Origin: Spirosoma aureum | GTDB lineage: Bacteria; Bacteroidota; Bacteroidia; Cytophagales; Spirosomataceae | Reading direction: 5' to 3' | NCBI RefSeq assembly: GCF_011604685.1 | Contig: NZ_CP050063.1 | Location: 5,850,501-5,914,500, forward strand | Length of the DNA stretch: 64,000 bases | Shown: positions 26,124 through 36,183 of the stretch, piece after piece | Position numbering within the stretch: position 1 is the stretch's first letter | How the letters are laid out: every line of letters begins with the position of its first letter | The notes under the pieces: model-generated | Database searches by the model: none | Told to the model about the DNA's origin: nothing | What the model saw: only the letters and a program-made list of their open reading frames with translations | Made by a program: the position numbers and the translations under genes

Positions 26124-27434
26124 TTAATCTGCCTGTAGGCTAAAATACCTGCTCATGGCCTCCCCTACCCGCCATACTTCCTCAAAAGTGTTATATAAAG
26201 GCGTGGGAGCCAGCCGAATGCAGTCGGGTTCGCGCCAGTCGCCGATAATACCCTGTTCGGTCAGATAGGCAAACAACTCACGGCCTTTTTTGCGCACCAG
26301 CAACGATAGCTGGCAACCGCGCTGGTTCGGATCGTCGGGCGTTAGTAGCTGCACGTCATCAAACGGTGCCAACACATATTCCAGGTAACCAGTCAATAGT
26401 TCACTTTTTTGTCGGAGGGGAATAATTCCAGCTTCGGCTGTAATGGCCAAAGCTGCGCGATGCAAGGCCAGTGATAGTATGTTAGGGGTACTAACCTGCC
26501 AGCCATCGGCTCCGGGAGCTGGTAGAAAACCTGGCTGCATAGCAAAACGCCGGTCTTCGCGATAACCCCACCAACCAGCCAGCCTTGGTACGTTCTGATC
26601 ATGGTGTTTCTGATGAACAAACACGCCAGAAACGGCTCCCGGCCCGCCATTGAGGTATTTATACGAGCACCAGGTGGCAAAGTCAGCGCCCCATTCGTGG
26701 AGCCGCAGGGGTACGTTTCCGATCGCATGGGCCAGATCAAAACCAATGAGTACACAATGCTGTTTAGCCGTCTGGGTGATGGCATCCATGTTATAAACCT
26801 GCCCTGTGTAATAATTCAGGCCACTCATCCAGATTAAGGCCAGCGAGTCGGCATGTTCGGCAATGGCATGCTGGATATCCGTCGTGTGGATCAGGCTATC
26901 GTCGGATCGTGGCGCTATTTCGATAATTGCTTCTGAGGGATTTAACCCATGATGCTTTACGTGCGTTTCAAGGGCATATTGATCCGATGAAAAATCACCA
27001 GCAATCGTAAGAATTTTGTACTTCTTTTTCCCTAATGAATCAATTGTTCCGGGCCGATAAAATGAAGCAAGTAATAGATGCAGATTCACGGTCAGCGCGT
27101 TCATCGGGCAAACTTCCGAGGTTTCGGCCCCTACGATTTGCGCCAGTGAGTCTTTACAGGTAGCATGATAACCTAACCAGGTTTGTCTGTCACTTTCCGA
27201 CTCTGCAACGGCAGAATGATCAAACCAGCCCTCAACACCCAGATTCTGCCAGGTTTCAAGCTCGCGGCCAAGGGCTTCACGCGCAGTTTTAGGTTGCAGG
27301 CCAAGCGAATTACCGCACAGGTAATTTAAGGGTTTACCATCGCGCTGAGGAATATGAAAACGGTCGCGAAACGGCCGAAGAGGGTCAGCCTGATCTAGTT
27401 GTTGAGCAAAAGTGCGTGAATTTTCGTAGGTCAT
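26124..27434 (-). CDS. kynU: Kynureninase
   Basis: Kynureninase splits kynurenine into anthranilate and alanine in tryptophan breakdown and uses PLP. The 436-residue product begins with GKPLNYLCGNSLGLQPKTA near 33-51. It has the PLP lysine at 259 in SYKYLNGGPG, and FDLAHAIGN just before it at 232-240. Length and motifs match the bacterial enzyme well. No other kyn genes lie nearby, so the pathway is scattered. It converges on queG. Confidence 0.96.
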   Translation of the reverse strand: MTYENSRTFAQQLDQADPLRPFRDRFHIPQRDGKPLNYLCGNSLGLQPKTAREALGRELETWQNLGVEGWFDHSAVAESESDRQTWLGYHATCKDSLAQIVGAETSEVCPMNALTVNLHLLLASFYRPGTIDSLGKKKYKILTIAGDFSSDQYALETHVKHHGLNPSEAIIEIAPRSDDSLIHTTDIQHAIAEHADSLALIWMSGLNYYTGQVYNMDAITQTAKQHCVLIGFDLAHAIGNVPLRLHEWGADFATWCSYKYLNGGPGAVSGVFVHQKHHDQNVPRLAGWWGYREDRRFAMQPGFLPAPGADGWQVSTPNILSLALHRAALAITAEAGIIPLRQKSELLTGYLEYVLAPFDDVQLLTPDDPNQRGCQLSLLVRKKGRELFAYLTEQGIIGDWREPDCIRLAPTPLYNTFEEVWRVGEAMSRYFSLQAD

Positions 27435-27539
27435 CTGGAGGTATTACCAAGTCTGCTACAAGCTACGATTTTAAGCCGTTTTTGTTCAATTATTTTGACT
27501 GTTGATCAGGTTTTCCAGCAGAGATTCAGAAAAAAGTAG

Positions 27540-27604
27540 TAGGCCTTTAACAAAAACCCGTGCCACGGTTCGAAACCGTGGCACGGGTTTTTGTTAAAGG
27601 CCTA
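27540..27604. terminator. 31-bp perfect hairpin after the efflux operon
   Basis: Arms 27540-27570 and 27574-27604 are perfectly complementary around a three-base loop. The GC core (CCCGTGCCACGGTT) is flanked by AAAAA and TTTTT. It lies 21 bases downstream of the outer-membrane channel gene and so ends the efflux operon transcript. It may also shield the kynureninase promoter. Confidence 0.9.
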
Positions 27605-27624
27605 GATTGATTAGTATCAGAAAT

Positions 27625-29058
27625 TTATTTCCATCCACCACCAAGCGCCCGGTACGTATTGACCAGTGCATTCATTTGTTGCATTCTGGTTTCAATAAGC
27701 TCCATTCGAGCTTCCAGTACATCGCGTTGAGTCAACAGCACTTCCATATAATCGGCTCTGGCTGAGGTAAACAACTTGATCGATATGCCGGTCGACTGGG
27801 TAAGTGCGTCCACCTGGTTGTTTTTCATGTTGTACTTTTTCTCCAGGTTATCAATATTCGACAACTGGTTGACCACTTCGATGTAGGCATTCAGAATTGT
27901 GCGCTCGTAATTATAAACGGTCTGAATTTGCTTGGCATTGGCACTTTGATAGGTAGCCGTAATGGCATTCTTATTGATCCAGGGACCGGCTAGATCACCA
28001 ACCAGCGAAGCGATTAATGATTGAGGCAGATTTCCAAGATAGATCGGATTAAAGGCCATGACGCCCACTGATGCTGTAATGTTTAACGAAGGATAAAAAT
28101 TTGCTTTAGCCACCGTTACGTCCAGCTTGGCTGCCGCCAGTTGCAGTTCAGCCTGTCGGATATCAGGCCGATTGGCTAACAATTGCGGGGGGATACCTGC
28201 CGAAATTTTGGTCGGTATTAAAGTGCCAAAATTCTGGGAATTCCGTTGAACATGTTGCGGAAATCTACCCACCAGAAAGTTAATCCGGTTTTCTGCTATG
28301 ACAATCTTTTGCTGAATTTCGTACTGAAGGCTTTGGGTTTTAAATACCTCGGCCTCAAACCTGCGTACGGCCAGTTCGGTTACTTTGGCTGCTTCTTTCT
28401 CCTGCTTGATAATACTCAACGCATTTGTAAGAACCGTAATGTTTCTCTGTACGATCTCCAGCTGATTGTCGAGCGCCATAAGCTCGTAATACGAATTGGC
28501 AATTTCAGAGACCAGATTCGTAACCTGGAAATTCTTCCCTTCAATAGAAGCCAGGTAATTCATTACGGCCACTTTTTTGGCGTTACGCAGCTTATGCCAG
28601 ATATCCACTTCCCAACTGGCAAAAGCACCTATATACGAATTCGGTAAAACCTCCGGCGTTTCTTTACCCGGTTTTATTTCTGAATAGGCGTCGGCAGCTC
28701 CCTGACTCGTATAGCGCGACACTTTGTCAACACCGCTACCGCCACCTACCGTAACGAAGGGTAGATATGCCCCTTTTCTGGCTAATATTTCGTTATTAGC
28801 CATCTGGATTTCCTGCAGCGTGATATTTAGTTCCTGATTGTTAAACAATGCCGTATCAATCAGGGCGGCCAGGTTTGGATCGGTAAAATACTCTTTCCAG
28901 GTACTCTTTGCCGAATTGGTAGAGTCCTGCGAGTTGTTATAACTCGCAGGTACCAGTTTATTTTCTGTTTTTCCAACCAGGCGCGGAACACTACAGGCGG
29001 CATTGAGTAGGGCAATGAAAGCTATCCCTAAGCAAGCCAATAGTCTTTTATTGCTCAT
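27625..29058 (-). CDS. RND efflux outer-membrane channel (NodT/OprM family)
   Basis: The start at ATG 29058 gives a lipoprotein signal with the acylated Cys at 22 (LLNAAC), and it lies four bases after the pump stop. The rest has the two-fold OEP repeat of TolC-like channels, with LAALIDTALFNNQELNI and LLANRPDIRQAELQLAAAK as the usual family segments. The 477-residue channel carries drugs or metals out through the outer membrane, together with the pump and adaptor encoded upstream. Confidence 0.93.
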   Translation of the reverse strand: MSNKRLLACLGIAFIALLNAACSVPRLVGKTENKLVPASYNNSQDSTNSAKSTWKEYFTDPNLAALIDTALFNNQELNITLQEIQMANNEILARKGAYLPFVTVGGGSGVDKVSRYTSQGAADAYSEIKPGKETPEVLPNSYIGAFASWEVDIWHKLRNAKKVAVMNYLASIEGKNFQVTNLVSEIANSYYELMALDNQLEIVQRNITVLTNALSIIKQEKEAAKVTELAVRRFEAEVFKTQSLQYEIQQKIVIAENRINFLVGRFPQHVQRNSQNFGTLIPTKISAGIPPQLLANRPDIRQAELQLAAAKLDVTVAKANFYPSLNITASVGVMAFNPIYLGNLPQSLIASLVGDLAGPWINKNAITATYQSANAKQIQTVYNYERTILNAYIEVVNQLSNIDNLEKKYNMKNNQVDALTQSTGISIKLFTSARADYMEVLLTQRDVLEARMELIETRMQQMNALVNTYRALGGGWK

Positions 29059-29062
29059 GTAA

Positions 29063-32000
29063 TTAAACTTCTTCTGTTTGTGGGAAAATGTCAACTGAAT
29101 GAACCAGATTTTCGGTTAAAGAATCATCTTCTTCATCTTTAATCATCTTTCTGCCATCAGCCAAACTGCCAAATATGTAGTACAATCCAGGAATGATGAT
29201 GACCCCGAAAATGGTGCCGAATAACATACCACCCATGGCAGAAGCGCCAATGGTTCGGTTACCAATAGCACCGGCACCGGTTGCACTAATCAGCGGTATC
29301 AATCCGGCCACGAAAGCGAATGAGGTCATTAAGATCGGGCGGAAACGGACCCTGGCCCCTTCAATGGCTGCGTTCAGAATTGTTTCTCCCTGATGGCGCT
29401 TCTGAACGGCAAACTCCACGATCAGTACAGCATTTTTACCCAACAGACCAACCAGCATGATGAGTCCGATCTGGGCATAGATGTTGTTTTCCAGCCCCAT
29501 TAACTTGAGCAGCAAAAACGAACCGAATATCCCAACTGGTAGCGAGAACACGACAGCCAACGGAATGATAAAGCTTTCATATTGGGCTGCCAATACAAAG
29601 TAAACGAAAGCCAATACAATCAGGAATACGTACAGAGACTCATTCCCCCGGATCGATTCGTCGTAGGAAAGGCCTTCAAAAGCGATATCGTATCCTCTTG
29701 GCAAGGTCTTTTTGGCAACTTCCCGAATGGCCTGTATGGCATCTGCCGTAGTATATCCCTTCGCCGGAAGGCCCTGAATAGCGGCAGAATTGTACAAATT
29801 GAACCGGGTAATTTCATTGGGTCCCTGCCCTTTTTTAAGCCGCATGAATGCCGAGTAGGGCACCATATCACCCGCATCGTTTTTGACAAAAAGCTTGAGA
29901 AGATCGGATGGAAGCCTTCTGTACTTAGGATCGGACTGCACGTACACTTTGAAGAACTGGTTAAACTTGGTAAACCCTTGTTCGTAGGTACTGCCAATCA
30001 TGATATTGAGGTTATCCATCGCTTTTCCGATAGACACGCCTTTCTGCATGGCCAGATTGTTGTCGATCTCCAGTTCGTATTGCGGATAGTTCGCGGCAAA
30101 AAAGGTAAACAGGCCCGTTAGCTCTTTACGCTTGCCCAAATTGGCCATGAACTCTTTGTTGATCTTATCAAACTCACGATAGTCGGTATCGGTCGTTTTA
30201 TCCAGTAAGCGCATGGAAAAACCGCCTGAAGTACCAAATCCAGGAATTGCCGGTGGTTCGAAGAATTCAACCACAGCGCCAAGATTTCTCGTCTTACCTT
30301 CCAGTTCTTCCATGATTTCCTTCACGTTATGCTCGCGCTCCGACCAGGGTTTCAGGTTGATCAGACACGTACCGGCATTGGAGCCCCGTCCTTCGGTCAT
30401 AATCTCGTAACCGGCCAGCGACGATACCGATTCTATACCCGGAACTTCTTCACAAATTTTCTGAAGGTTTCGGGAAACCTGGTTGGTTTTTTCCAGGGTA
30501 GAACCCGGTGGGGTCTGGATAATCGCATAAATCGTACTCTGATCCTCGTTCGGAATAAATCCGGCTGGCAGAACGGTATTCTCGTAGAATATTCCTGCGC
30601 AGAAACCCAATAATATGATGAACGTAACGACTCGACGGCTGACGATTAATTTTAACAAGCCAACGTATCGTCCGGTAAGTCTATCAAACACCCGGTTAAA
30701 ACTATCAATCCCTTTGGTCAGGAAGTTTTTCTTCTTTTCGGGATGGCCATGGTGATTTTTCAACAACATGGCACATAACACTGGCGTAAGCGTCAGGGCG
30801 ATCAAGGCCGAAATCACAATGGAACTGGCCATAGTGATCGAGAATTGGCGATAGAATGTACCGACCGGACCCGACATGAACGAAATGGGCAGGAATACCG
30901 ATACCATCACCAGGGTAATGGCGATAATAGCTCCGCTGATCTCACCAAGTACTTTTCTAACCGCACCAAAGGGGGATAGATTCGGCTCTTCTTCCATCTT
31001 GGCATGCACGGCCTCTACCACCACAATGGCATCATCCACCACAATACCAATGGCCAGCACCAGGGCAAAGAGCGTAATTAAATTGATGGAAAGCCCAAAA
31101 GCCTGAATAACGAAAAACGCCCCGATCAACGATACCGGAACCGCGAGGATCGGTATCAGGGTTGAACGCCAATCGCCCAGGAATATGAAAACGACCAAGG
31201 CAACCAGTAAAAATGCATCCCGCAACGTATCAATTACCTGCTCGATAGAAGCATCCAGGAAGTTGGACACGTCATAGCTGATTTTGTAATCCACACCCGG
31301 AGGGAAGGATTCTTTCATTACTTCAAGCTTCTTTTTTACTTCTTCAATAACGTCACTGGCATTACTACCATAGTTTTGGCGCAATACTATGGCTGCCGAC
31401 GCATGGCCATCCAGGTTAGAATAGATGTCAAAGAATTCACTTCCCAGTTCAACCCGGGCTATATCCCGTAAGTGTATGCTTTCTCCGGCTGAATTGGCCC
31501 GGATAATGATACCCTCATACTCTTCCGGCTTGTTATACCGTCCTTTGTAGGTGAGTACATATTCCAGCGACTGGGCAGCTATACCGGAGCTTTGACCGAT
31601 CCGGCCGGGCCGACCGATAATACTCTGCTCCCCTACGGCCTTCATGACTTCTTCGGTGGAGATATTATAGGCACGCATGCGCTCAGGGTTTAACCATAGG
31701 CGCATCGCATACCGCCGGCTACCCAATATTTGTGCCCTGGCGATCCCTTTAGTCCGCTGGATTTCGGGGATCATTTTAACAGTAGCGTAGTTGAACAAGA
31801 ATTTTTCGTCAATACTCTTTTCCTTGGAATAGAGATTGACGTACATCAACATACTAGGCTGGACCGGCGAGATAATAACCCCTTCACGCTGAACCAGTTC
31901 GGGCAAGAGCGGCATAACCTGATCCACCCTTGTTTTCACCCGAATAACGGCCACGTTGGGGTCAGTACCTGGTTCAAAAATAATCCGAAGGGTAGCCTCA

Positions 32001-32257
32001 CCAGCGCTGGTTGCGTCGGTCGCAATATACCGCATATCCTGGACGCCATTGATGGCCTGTTCCAAGGTAATCAGCGTTGATTTTACCAATACATCGGCAC
32101 TGGATCCGGGATAAGCAATGAAAATATTTACGGTTGTGGGGGCAATATCAGGGAATTGAGAAATAGGCAATTTCTGGATAGCCAGTATGCCAATAAAGAC
32201 TATCATGATCGAGATCACGATAGCGAATACAGGTCTGCGAATGAATTTACTGAACAT
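29063..32257 (-). CDS. RND multidrug efflux pump, inner-membrane permease
   Basis: The 1064-residue protein is an AcrB/HAE1-type pump. It has an N-terminal membrane helix, a large periplasmic domain, the proton-relay pair in LAIGIVVDDAIVVVEAV (membrane segment 4), and a repeat of this layout in the second half, giving twelve helices. It starts MFSKFIRRPVFAIVISIMIV, which is typical. It is proton-driven and works with the adaptor and channel on either side. The HAE1 features favour drugs rather than heavy metals, but the substrate is unknown. Confidence 0.97.
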   Translation of the reverse strand: MFSKFIRRPVFAIVISIMIVFIGILAIQKLPISQFPDIAPTTVNIFIAYPGSSADVLVKSTLITLEQAINGVQDMRYIATDATSAGEATLRIIFEPGTDPNVAVIRVKTRVDQVMPLLPELVQREGVIISPVQPSMLMYVNLYSKEKSIDEKFLFNYATVKMIPEIQRTKGIARAQILGSRRYAMRLWLNPERMRAYNISTEEVMKAVGEQSIIGRPGRIGQSSGIAAQSLEYVLTYKGRYNKPEEYEGIIIRANSAGESIHLRDIARVELGSEFFDIYSNLDGHASAAIVLRQNYGSNASDVIEEVKKKLEVMKESFPPGVDYKISYDVSNFLDASIEQVIDTLRDAFLLVALVVFIFLGDWRSTLIPILAVPVSLIGAFFVIQAFGLSINLITLFALVLAIGIVVDDAIVVVEAVHAKMEEEPNLSPFGAVRKVLGEISGAIIAITLVMVSVFLPISFMSGPVGTFYRQFSITMASSIVISALIALTLTPVLCAMLLKNHHGHPEKKKNFLTKGIDSFNRVFDRLTGRYVGLLKLIVSRRVVTFIILLGFCAGIFYENTVLPAGFIPNEDQSTIYAIIQTPPGSTLEKTNQVSRNLQKICEEVPGIESVSSLAGYEIMTEGRGSNAGTCLINLKPWSEREHNVKEIMEELEGKTRNLGAVVEFFEPPAIPGFGTSGGFSMRLLDKTTDTDYREFDKINKEFMANLGKRKELTGLFTFFAANYPQYELEIDNNLAMQKGVSIGKAMDNLNIMIGSTYEQGFTKFNQFFKVYVQSDPKYRRLPSDLLKLFVKNDAGDMVPYSAFMRLKKGQGPNEITRFNLYNSAAIQGLPAKGYTTADAIQAIREVAKKTLPRGYDIAFEGLSYDESIRGNESLYVFLIVLAFVYFVLAAQYESFIIPLAVVFSLPVGIFGSFLLLKLMGLENNIYAQIGLIMLVGLLGKNAVLIVEFAVQKRHQGETILNAAIEGARVRFRPILMTSFAFVAGLIPLISATGAGAIGNRTIGASAMGGMLFGTIFGVIIIPGLYYIFGSLADGRKMIKDEEDDSLTENLVHSVDIFPQTEEV

Positions 32258-32282
32258 AACGTCTGGTTTTTAGAATGTCTGA

Positions 32283-33365
32283 TTACTCGGCATATAAACT
32301 TAGGTTAGAGATAACAGACTCTGGTTTCACGAATGTGTATTGTATCTTTTCGTTTTCTTTTACCTGACGTAAGCCCTCCAGAAGGATCTTATCATCTTTG
32401 TTCAGACCGCTTCGAACAACAAAAATGTGCGGCATTTCGGCGGCAATGGTGATTTCCCTCGATCGAATTTTGTTGTCTTTATCGACTATATATACGTACT
32501 TCTTTTCCAGAACTTCGAAGGTGGCTTTCTGCGGAATGATCAGGGCGTTTTTCATCGGTAAAGTCATTTGTATATTACCGGTTTCGCCATGCCGTAACAG
32601 CCCTTTAGGATTGGGGAACGTAGCGCGGAACGCAATGTTCCCCGTTTCGTTATTGAAGTCAGCCTCAATGGTTTGAACCACACCCGGATGATCATATACC
32701 CGCTGATTGGCCATCAGCAAATTGACACTATTCAGATTTTCCTCCTGAGCGTGCGTTTTATAGTTCAGATACTCGGCTTCCGGCACATTGAAATACACCC
32801 ACATCTTGCTATTGTCGGAGAGGGTGGTCAACAAATCGCCCTCATTAACAAGGCTGCCCAACCGTACCTGGAAGTGGTCCATAATACCATCGAAAGGCGC
32901 TCTGACTTCCGTAAATCCAAGGTGGATCTGCGCTACGGATACTTCAGCTTTTGCCTTATCTAGTTTGGCTTTGGCCAGGGCTAATTCATTTTTCGACACG
33001 ATATTACTATCCGCCAGTAGCTTTGTGTTTTTGTATTCGACGTCCACAAAATTGGCTTCGGCCTGGGCTTTCAATAGTTCGGCCTGATACTGTATAGGCA
33101 GAATTTGAAACATGAGCTGCCCTTTTCTAACGTACTGCCCTTCGTCCACGAAAATTTTCTGCAAATACCCCTTTTCCAGTGCTCTTAATTCGATGTGCTG
33201 GATAGAGTGAATTTGAGAGACGTAGTCGTTGGTGATTGTTGTGTCTCTTTTTAATGGACTGGTAACCTGATACTTAATTTCCTCTTCCTTTTCTTCTTCT
33301 TTATGTCCACAACTTGCCAAGCCCAACAAGGCGCACAAGCTCGTGAGTATGAGCATTCTATTCAT
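32283..33365 (-). CDS. RND efflux periplasmic adaptor subunit
   Basis: The start at ATG 33365 gives MNRMLILTSLCALLGLASC, a lipoprotein signal with Cys 19. It is followed by a Lys/Glu-rich stretch, a barrel-sandwich lipoyl part (EKGYLQKIFVDEGQYVRKGQ), a helical hairpin (AELLKAQAEANFVDVEYKNT) and a beta-barrel domain. This is the membrane fusion protein that joins pump and outer-membrane channel. It is the first pump component in the operon, 25 bases before the permease. Confidence 0.95.
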   Translation of the reverse strand: MNRMLILTSLCALLGLASCGHKEEEKEEEIKYQVTSPLKRDTTITNDYVSQIHSIQHIELRALEKGYLQKIFVDEGQYVRKGQLMFQILPIQYQAELLKAQAEANFVDVEYKNTKLLADSNIVSKNELALAKAKLDKAKAEVSVAQIHLGFTEVRAPFDGIMDHFQVRLGSLVNEGDLLTTLSDNSKMWVYFNVPEAEYLNYKTHAQEENLNSVNLLMANQRVYDHPGVVQTIEADFNNETGNIAFRATFPNPKGLLRHGETGNIQMTLPMKNALIIPQKATFEVLEKKYVYIVDKDNKIRSREITIAAEMPHIFVVRSGLNKDDKILLEGLRQVKENEKIQYTFVKPESVISNLSLYAE

Positions 33366-33452
33366 AATAATTATATTGTTTTGCACGGGACTAGTTTGAC
33401 AATTTTTAGTAGGCATTGGCCACGTTGATTTGCTGCTGGATTAATTCATTTT

Positions 33453-33755
33453 CTAGTTCTTCATTACCCCATTCGAGTTCCGCTCAACTTTGACTGTCTG
33501 ACCTGGAGTGGCGTTGGGTAGCTGCTCCAGTTGAAGAATCAGGCTGTCTTTCTGTTGGTTAGCTCGTTTGCAGTCTGAAAGCTGCTGTTGCCAAACCACG
33601 AGATCCACCGGGTGGACTGCGTTGCCTAATTCGTATTCGTAAATGCTTCGCAGACGGGTTTGCTCGTACAGAAGAAATCCATTGAACACTAGTGAAAAAG
33701 CCAGGGCCAGTCCAAAGCAGTAGAGCAAAATCGAGGGAAAATGCCGGCGTTGCAT
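33453..33755 (-). CDS. Small single-pass membrane protein upstream of the efflux genes
   Basis: ATG 33755 gives 100 residues: MQRRHFPSILLYCFGLALAF as a membrane segment, then a Gln-rich helical segment that may form a coiled coil (LVVWQQQLSDCKRANQQKDS). An upstream ATG would add 15 residues of unlikely coding. I do not recognise it. It lies 87 bases before the adaptor on the same strand, so it may be in the same transcript. Confidence 0.6.
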   Translation of the reverse strand: MQRRHFPSILLYCFGLALAFSLVFNGFLLYEQTRLRSIYEYELGNAVHPVDLVVWQQQLSDCKRANQQKDSLILQLEQLPNATPGQTVKVERNSNGVMKN

Positions 33756-34058
33756 TGCTTGTGTCTGTGTTGCTTTGACACAAATCAAGCACCAAGACAT
33801 TAAAACGGTATGAGAAGGAAATTAAAAGATATTGGAAAAGTTTAAATCTCCGTTTCGATCTAGGGAGGATTACCTACTTACTTCTATACTAAAAATACCT
33901 ATTATGGGGCTTTTACGGCTCTCGTCCTCACAGAGCTATTCCTGGAGAGGACTATCATTCTTCGAATAATACTATTTAATAGTGTAGTGTGTCAACTTTT
34001 GATTTATTATAGTCAAATATGGCTCTAACAGCCTGACATTAAAATTAGATTGAAAATT
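33756..34058. other. Spacer between the kinase gene and the efflux operon
   Basis: The spacer is 303 bases and AT-rich, and it precedes the efflux operon on the minus strand. It should hold its promoter. I could not find a convincing TTTG / TAnnTTTG pair. Confidence 0.4.
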
Positions 34059-35414
34059 TTATGCCTGGCTGGGCAAAGTAATGGTTACAGAGGTCCCTTT
34101 GTTGACGTTGGAAGTGATTTGAATGATCCCCTGATGCAAGTCTATGACTTTCTGCGTTACAGCCAGACCAATGCCATAGCCTGGTACGTCCTCAACATTT
34201 TTCCCCCGGTAAAGTGGATCAAGTATGTGAGCTGCATCCGCTTCCGTAATACCTCGTCCCTGGTCAGCTACCGTTACCGTTATTTGTTCTTTTTTGGCGA
34301 TTAATTCTACAGAAATCGCTTCGTTTGAATATTTACAGGCATTATCGAGTACGTTTAAAAAAGCTGTCGTCAGCAGCGTTGCGTTCCCTTTCACTGTGAA
34401 TGATTCGTCCTCATTGGTCATAAATCGAAGCGGCAGGTTCCGACCCGGATACTTGGTCTGCACTAGCCCAATGGCCGTAAGCAGGCAATCGTCTACCTGA
34501 ACCGAAGTCAGGGCAACGGTTCCATCGGTGACTTTGGCTAAACCAAGCAAACCATTGGTCAGAGTAATCACTTTTTTCAGTTCTTCTACGGATACTTCCA
34601 TACTGTCGCACCAGTCGGCTGGATTTTTGTCGTAACGTAGGGAAGTTTCCAGCGTGCCCAGAATGTTGGTGAGCGGTGTGCGTAGTTCATGAGAAGCATG
34701 GGAAACAAAACTACGCTGAGAGACAAACGCGTCCTCCAGTCGAAAAAGCATCTGATTGAAGGTCATGGCGAGTTGGGCGATTTCATCCCGGCGATTCCCT
34801 TCATTAACCCGTTTGTGCAGATCCATGGCGGTTATCTGCTCCACCTCATCCACAATATCGGCAATGGGTTTCAGTACCCCACCGGAAAAATACCAGCCTG
34901 CCAGCACAATCAACGCAAAACCCAGCAGATTAGCCAGCAACAGAATTTGTTGTAACGTACCCAATTTGGCAAAGCCGATCCGGTCATAGCCGGAGGCAAA
35001 AATATAAAAGAGTTGCCCTCGATCCTTGTATCGTACTACGATCGACTCAAGATGCCCGCTTTTGAATTCAAACATTGATTCGGCAGCCAGCAGCGGTATT
35101 TTTTCTTTATAATATTCAGATTCTTTTAGAGTTCGATTGGTAAATACCAGGTTGTGCTGGTGATCATAAATGCTGATTTGCTCCTCGACAATGGTGAGCA
35201 GATCGGTCCGCACCATGTTTTTAAAAAAGTCATCGTGCAGATGCCGCCTGGAAATTAGTACCCGTCCGGCAACGCGGGCTTTTGACTCCAACCGACTATA
35301 AAATTCCTCCTGTCGGTACAGCGAATAAAAATACCACACCAGCAGCGACAGTGTGACTTGGATGGCCGTAGCCAGCAATGTGAAAATGATCGTCAGGCGA
35401 TTCCGAATGAGCAT
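34059..35414 (-). CDS. Sensor histidine kinase
   Basis: The 451-residue kinase has membrane helices at about 8-30 and 155-178, an extracytoplasmic sensor part between them (about 35-150), and a HAMP domain (about 180-230). The phospho-accepting His is at 242 in SHASHELRTPLTN. The ATP domain follows, with N-box LDNACKYS, G1 DQGRGI and G2 YGIGLAV. It follows the response regulator on the same strand. The pair probably controls the efflux operon just downstream, as CusRS-type systems do. Confidence 0.96.
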   Translation of the reverse strand: MLIRNRLTIIFTLLATAIQVTLSLLVWYFYSLYRQEEFYSRLESKARVAGRVLISRRHLHDDFFKNMVRTDLLTIVEEQISIYDHQHNLVFTNRTLKESEYYKEKIPLLAAESMFEFKSGHLESIVVRYKDRGQLFYIFASGYDRIGFAKLGTLQQILLLANLLGFALIVLAGWYFSGGVLKPIADIVDEVEQITAMDLHKRVNEGNRRDEIAQLAMTFNQMLFRLEDAFVSQRSFVSHASHELRTPLTNILGTLETSLRYDKNPADWCDSMEVSVEELKKVITLTNGLLGLAKVTDGTVALTSVQVDDCLLTAIGLVQTKYPGRNLPLRFMTNEDESFTVKGNATLLTTAFLNVLDNACKYSNEAISVELIAKKEQITVTVADQGRGITEADAAHILDPLYRGKNVEDVPGYGIGLAVTQKVIDLHQGIIQITSNVNKGTSVTITLPSQA

Positions 35415-35511
35415 GAATGTATTTAATAGAAAGGCCCGTTTGGCCTAGATCGCCTAGATCTATATGGTTTTGAAAACCTTGTAGATCTAATCAAATGGGT
35501 CTTATCGTCCC

Positions 35512-36183
35512 TTACTCTTCCCGGAGCACATACCCCATTCCAACAATGGTGTGTAACAGCTTCGGTGAAAAGCCTTTGTCGATCTTCTTACGTATATAAC
35601 TGATATACACATCAATAACATTGCTGTTGTTGTCAAAATTCAGGCTCCAAACCCGCTCGCTGATGTCTACCCGCGAAATGATCCTTCCTTTGTTGAGCAT
35701 CATATACTCAATTAAAGAGTATTCACGGGTAGTCAGGTCAATGCGTTTGCCAGCGCGTGTCACGGCTTTAGTATCAAGGTTCAGTTCCAGATCAGCCAGC
35801 CGGAGTACTTGCTTTAGTTTGGAGCCGTTCCGGCGCGACAAAGCTCTAAGTCGCAATATCAATTCGTGAAACTCAAACGGTTTGGCCAGGTAATCGTCAG
35901 CGCCGGCGTTAAAGCCATTCGACTTATCGGCCAGGCTATCCAGCGCGGTTAGCATCAATACTGGTACGGTCTCATTTTCCGACCGGATCAACCGGCACAG
36001 ATCAAAGCCGTTGATGTGTGGCAAATTGACATCCAATATAATAATATCATATTCATCCCTGCGAAACAGTGCCAGGCCAGTACGTCCATCGTAAGCGACT
36101 TCGACTTCGTAACCTTCGGCCGATATACCCTTGCGAATAAAAGAAGCCAACCGTTCTTCGTCTTCTACTACCAGGATTTTCAT
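35512..36183 (-). CDS. OmpR-family response regulator
   Basis: ATG 36183 gives MKILVVEDEERLASFIRKG, with the acidic pair at 8-9, the phospho-acceptor Asp 51 (IIILDVNLP) and a Lys in LAKPFEFHE. The C-terminal half is a winged helix DNA-binding domain (REYSLIEYMMLNKGRIISR, then VDVYISYIRKK-like). An upstream frame to 36318 adds 45 residues and is rejected. Length is 223 residues. It is the first gene of a two-component pair facing the efflux operon. Confidence 0.96.
   Translation of the reverse strand: MKILVVEDEERLASFIRKGISAEGYEVEVAYDGRTGLALFRRDEYDIIILDVNLPHINGFDLCRLIRSENETVPVLMLTALDSLADKSNGFNAGADDYLAKPFEFHELILRLRALSRRNGSKLKQVLRLADLELNLDTKAVTRAGKRIDLTTREYSLIEYMMLNKGRIISRVDISERVWSLNFDNNSNVIDVYISYIRKKIDKGFSPKLLHTIVGMGYVLREE

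Noticed and set aside
27540..27604. tRNA-like sequence
   Set aside because: The string ggttcgaaacc resembles a T-arm, but it is the centre of a perfect hairpin and no acceptor, D or anticodon arms exist.
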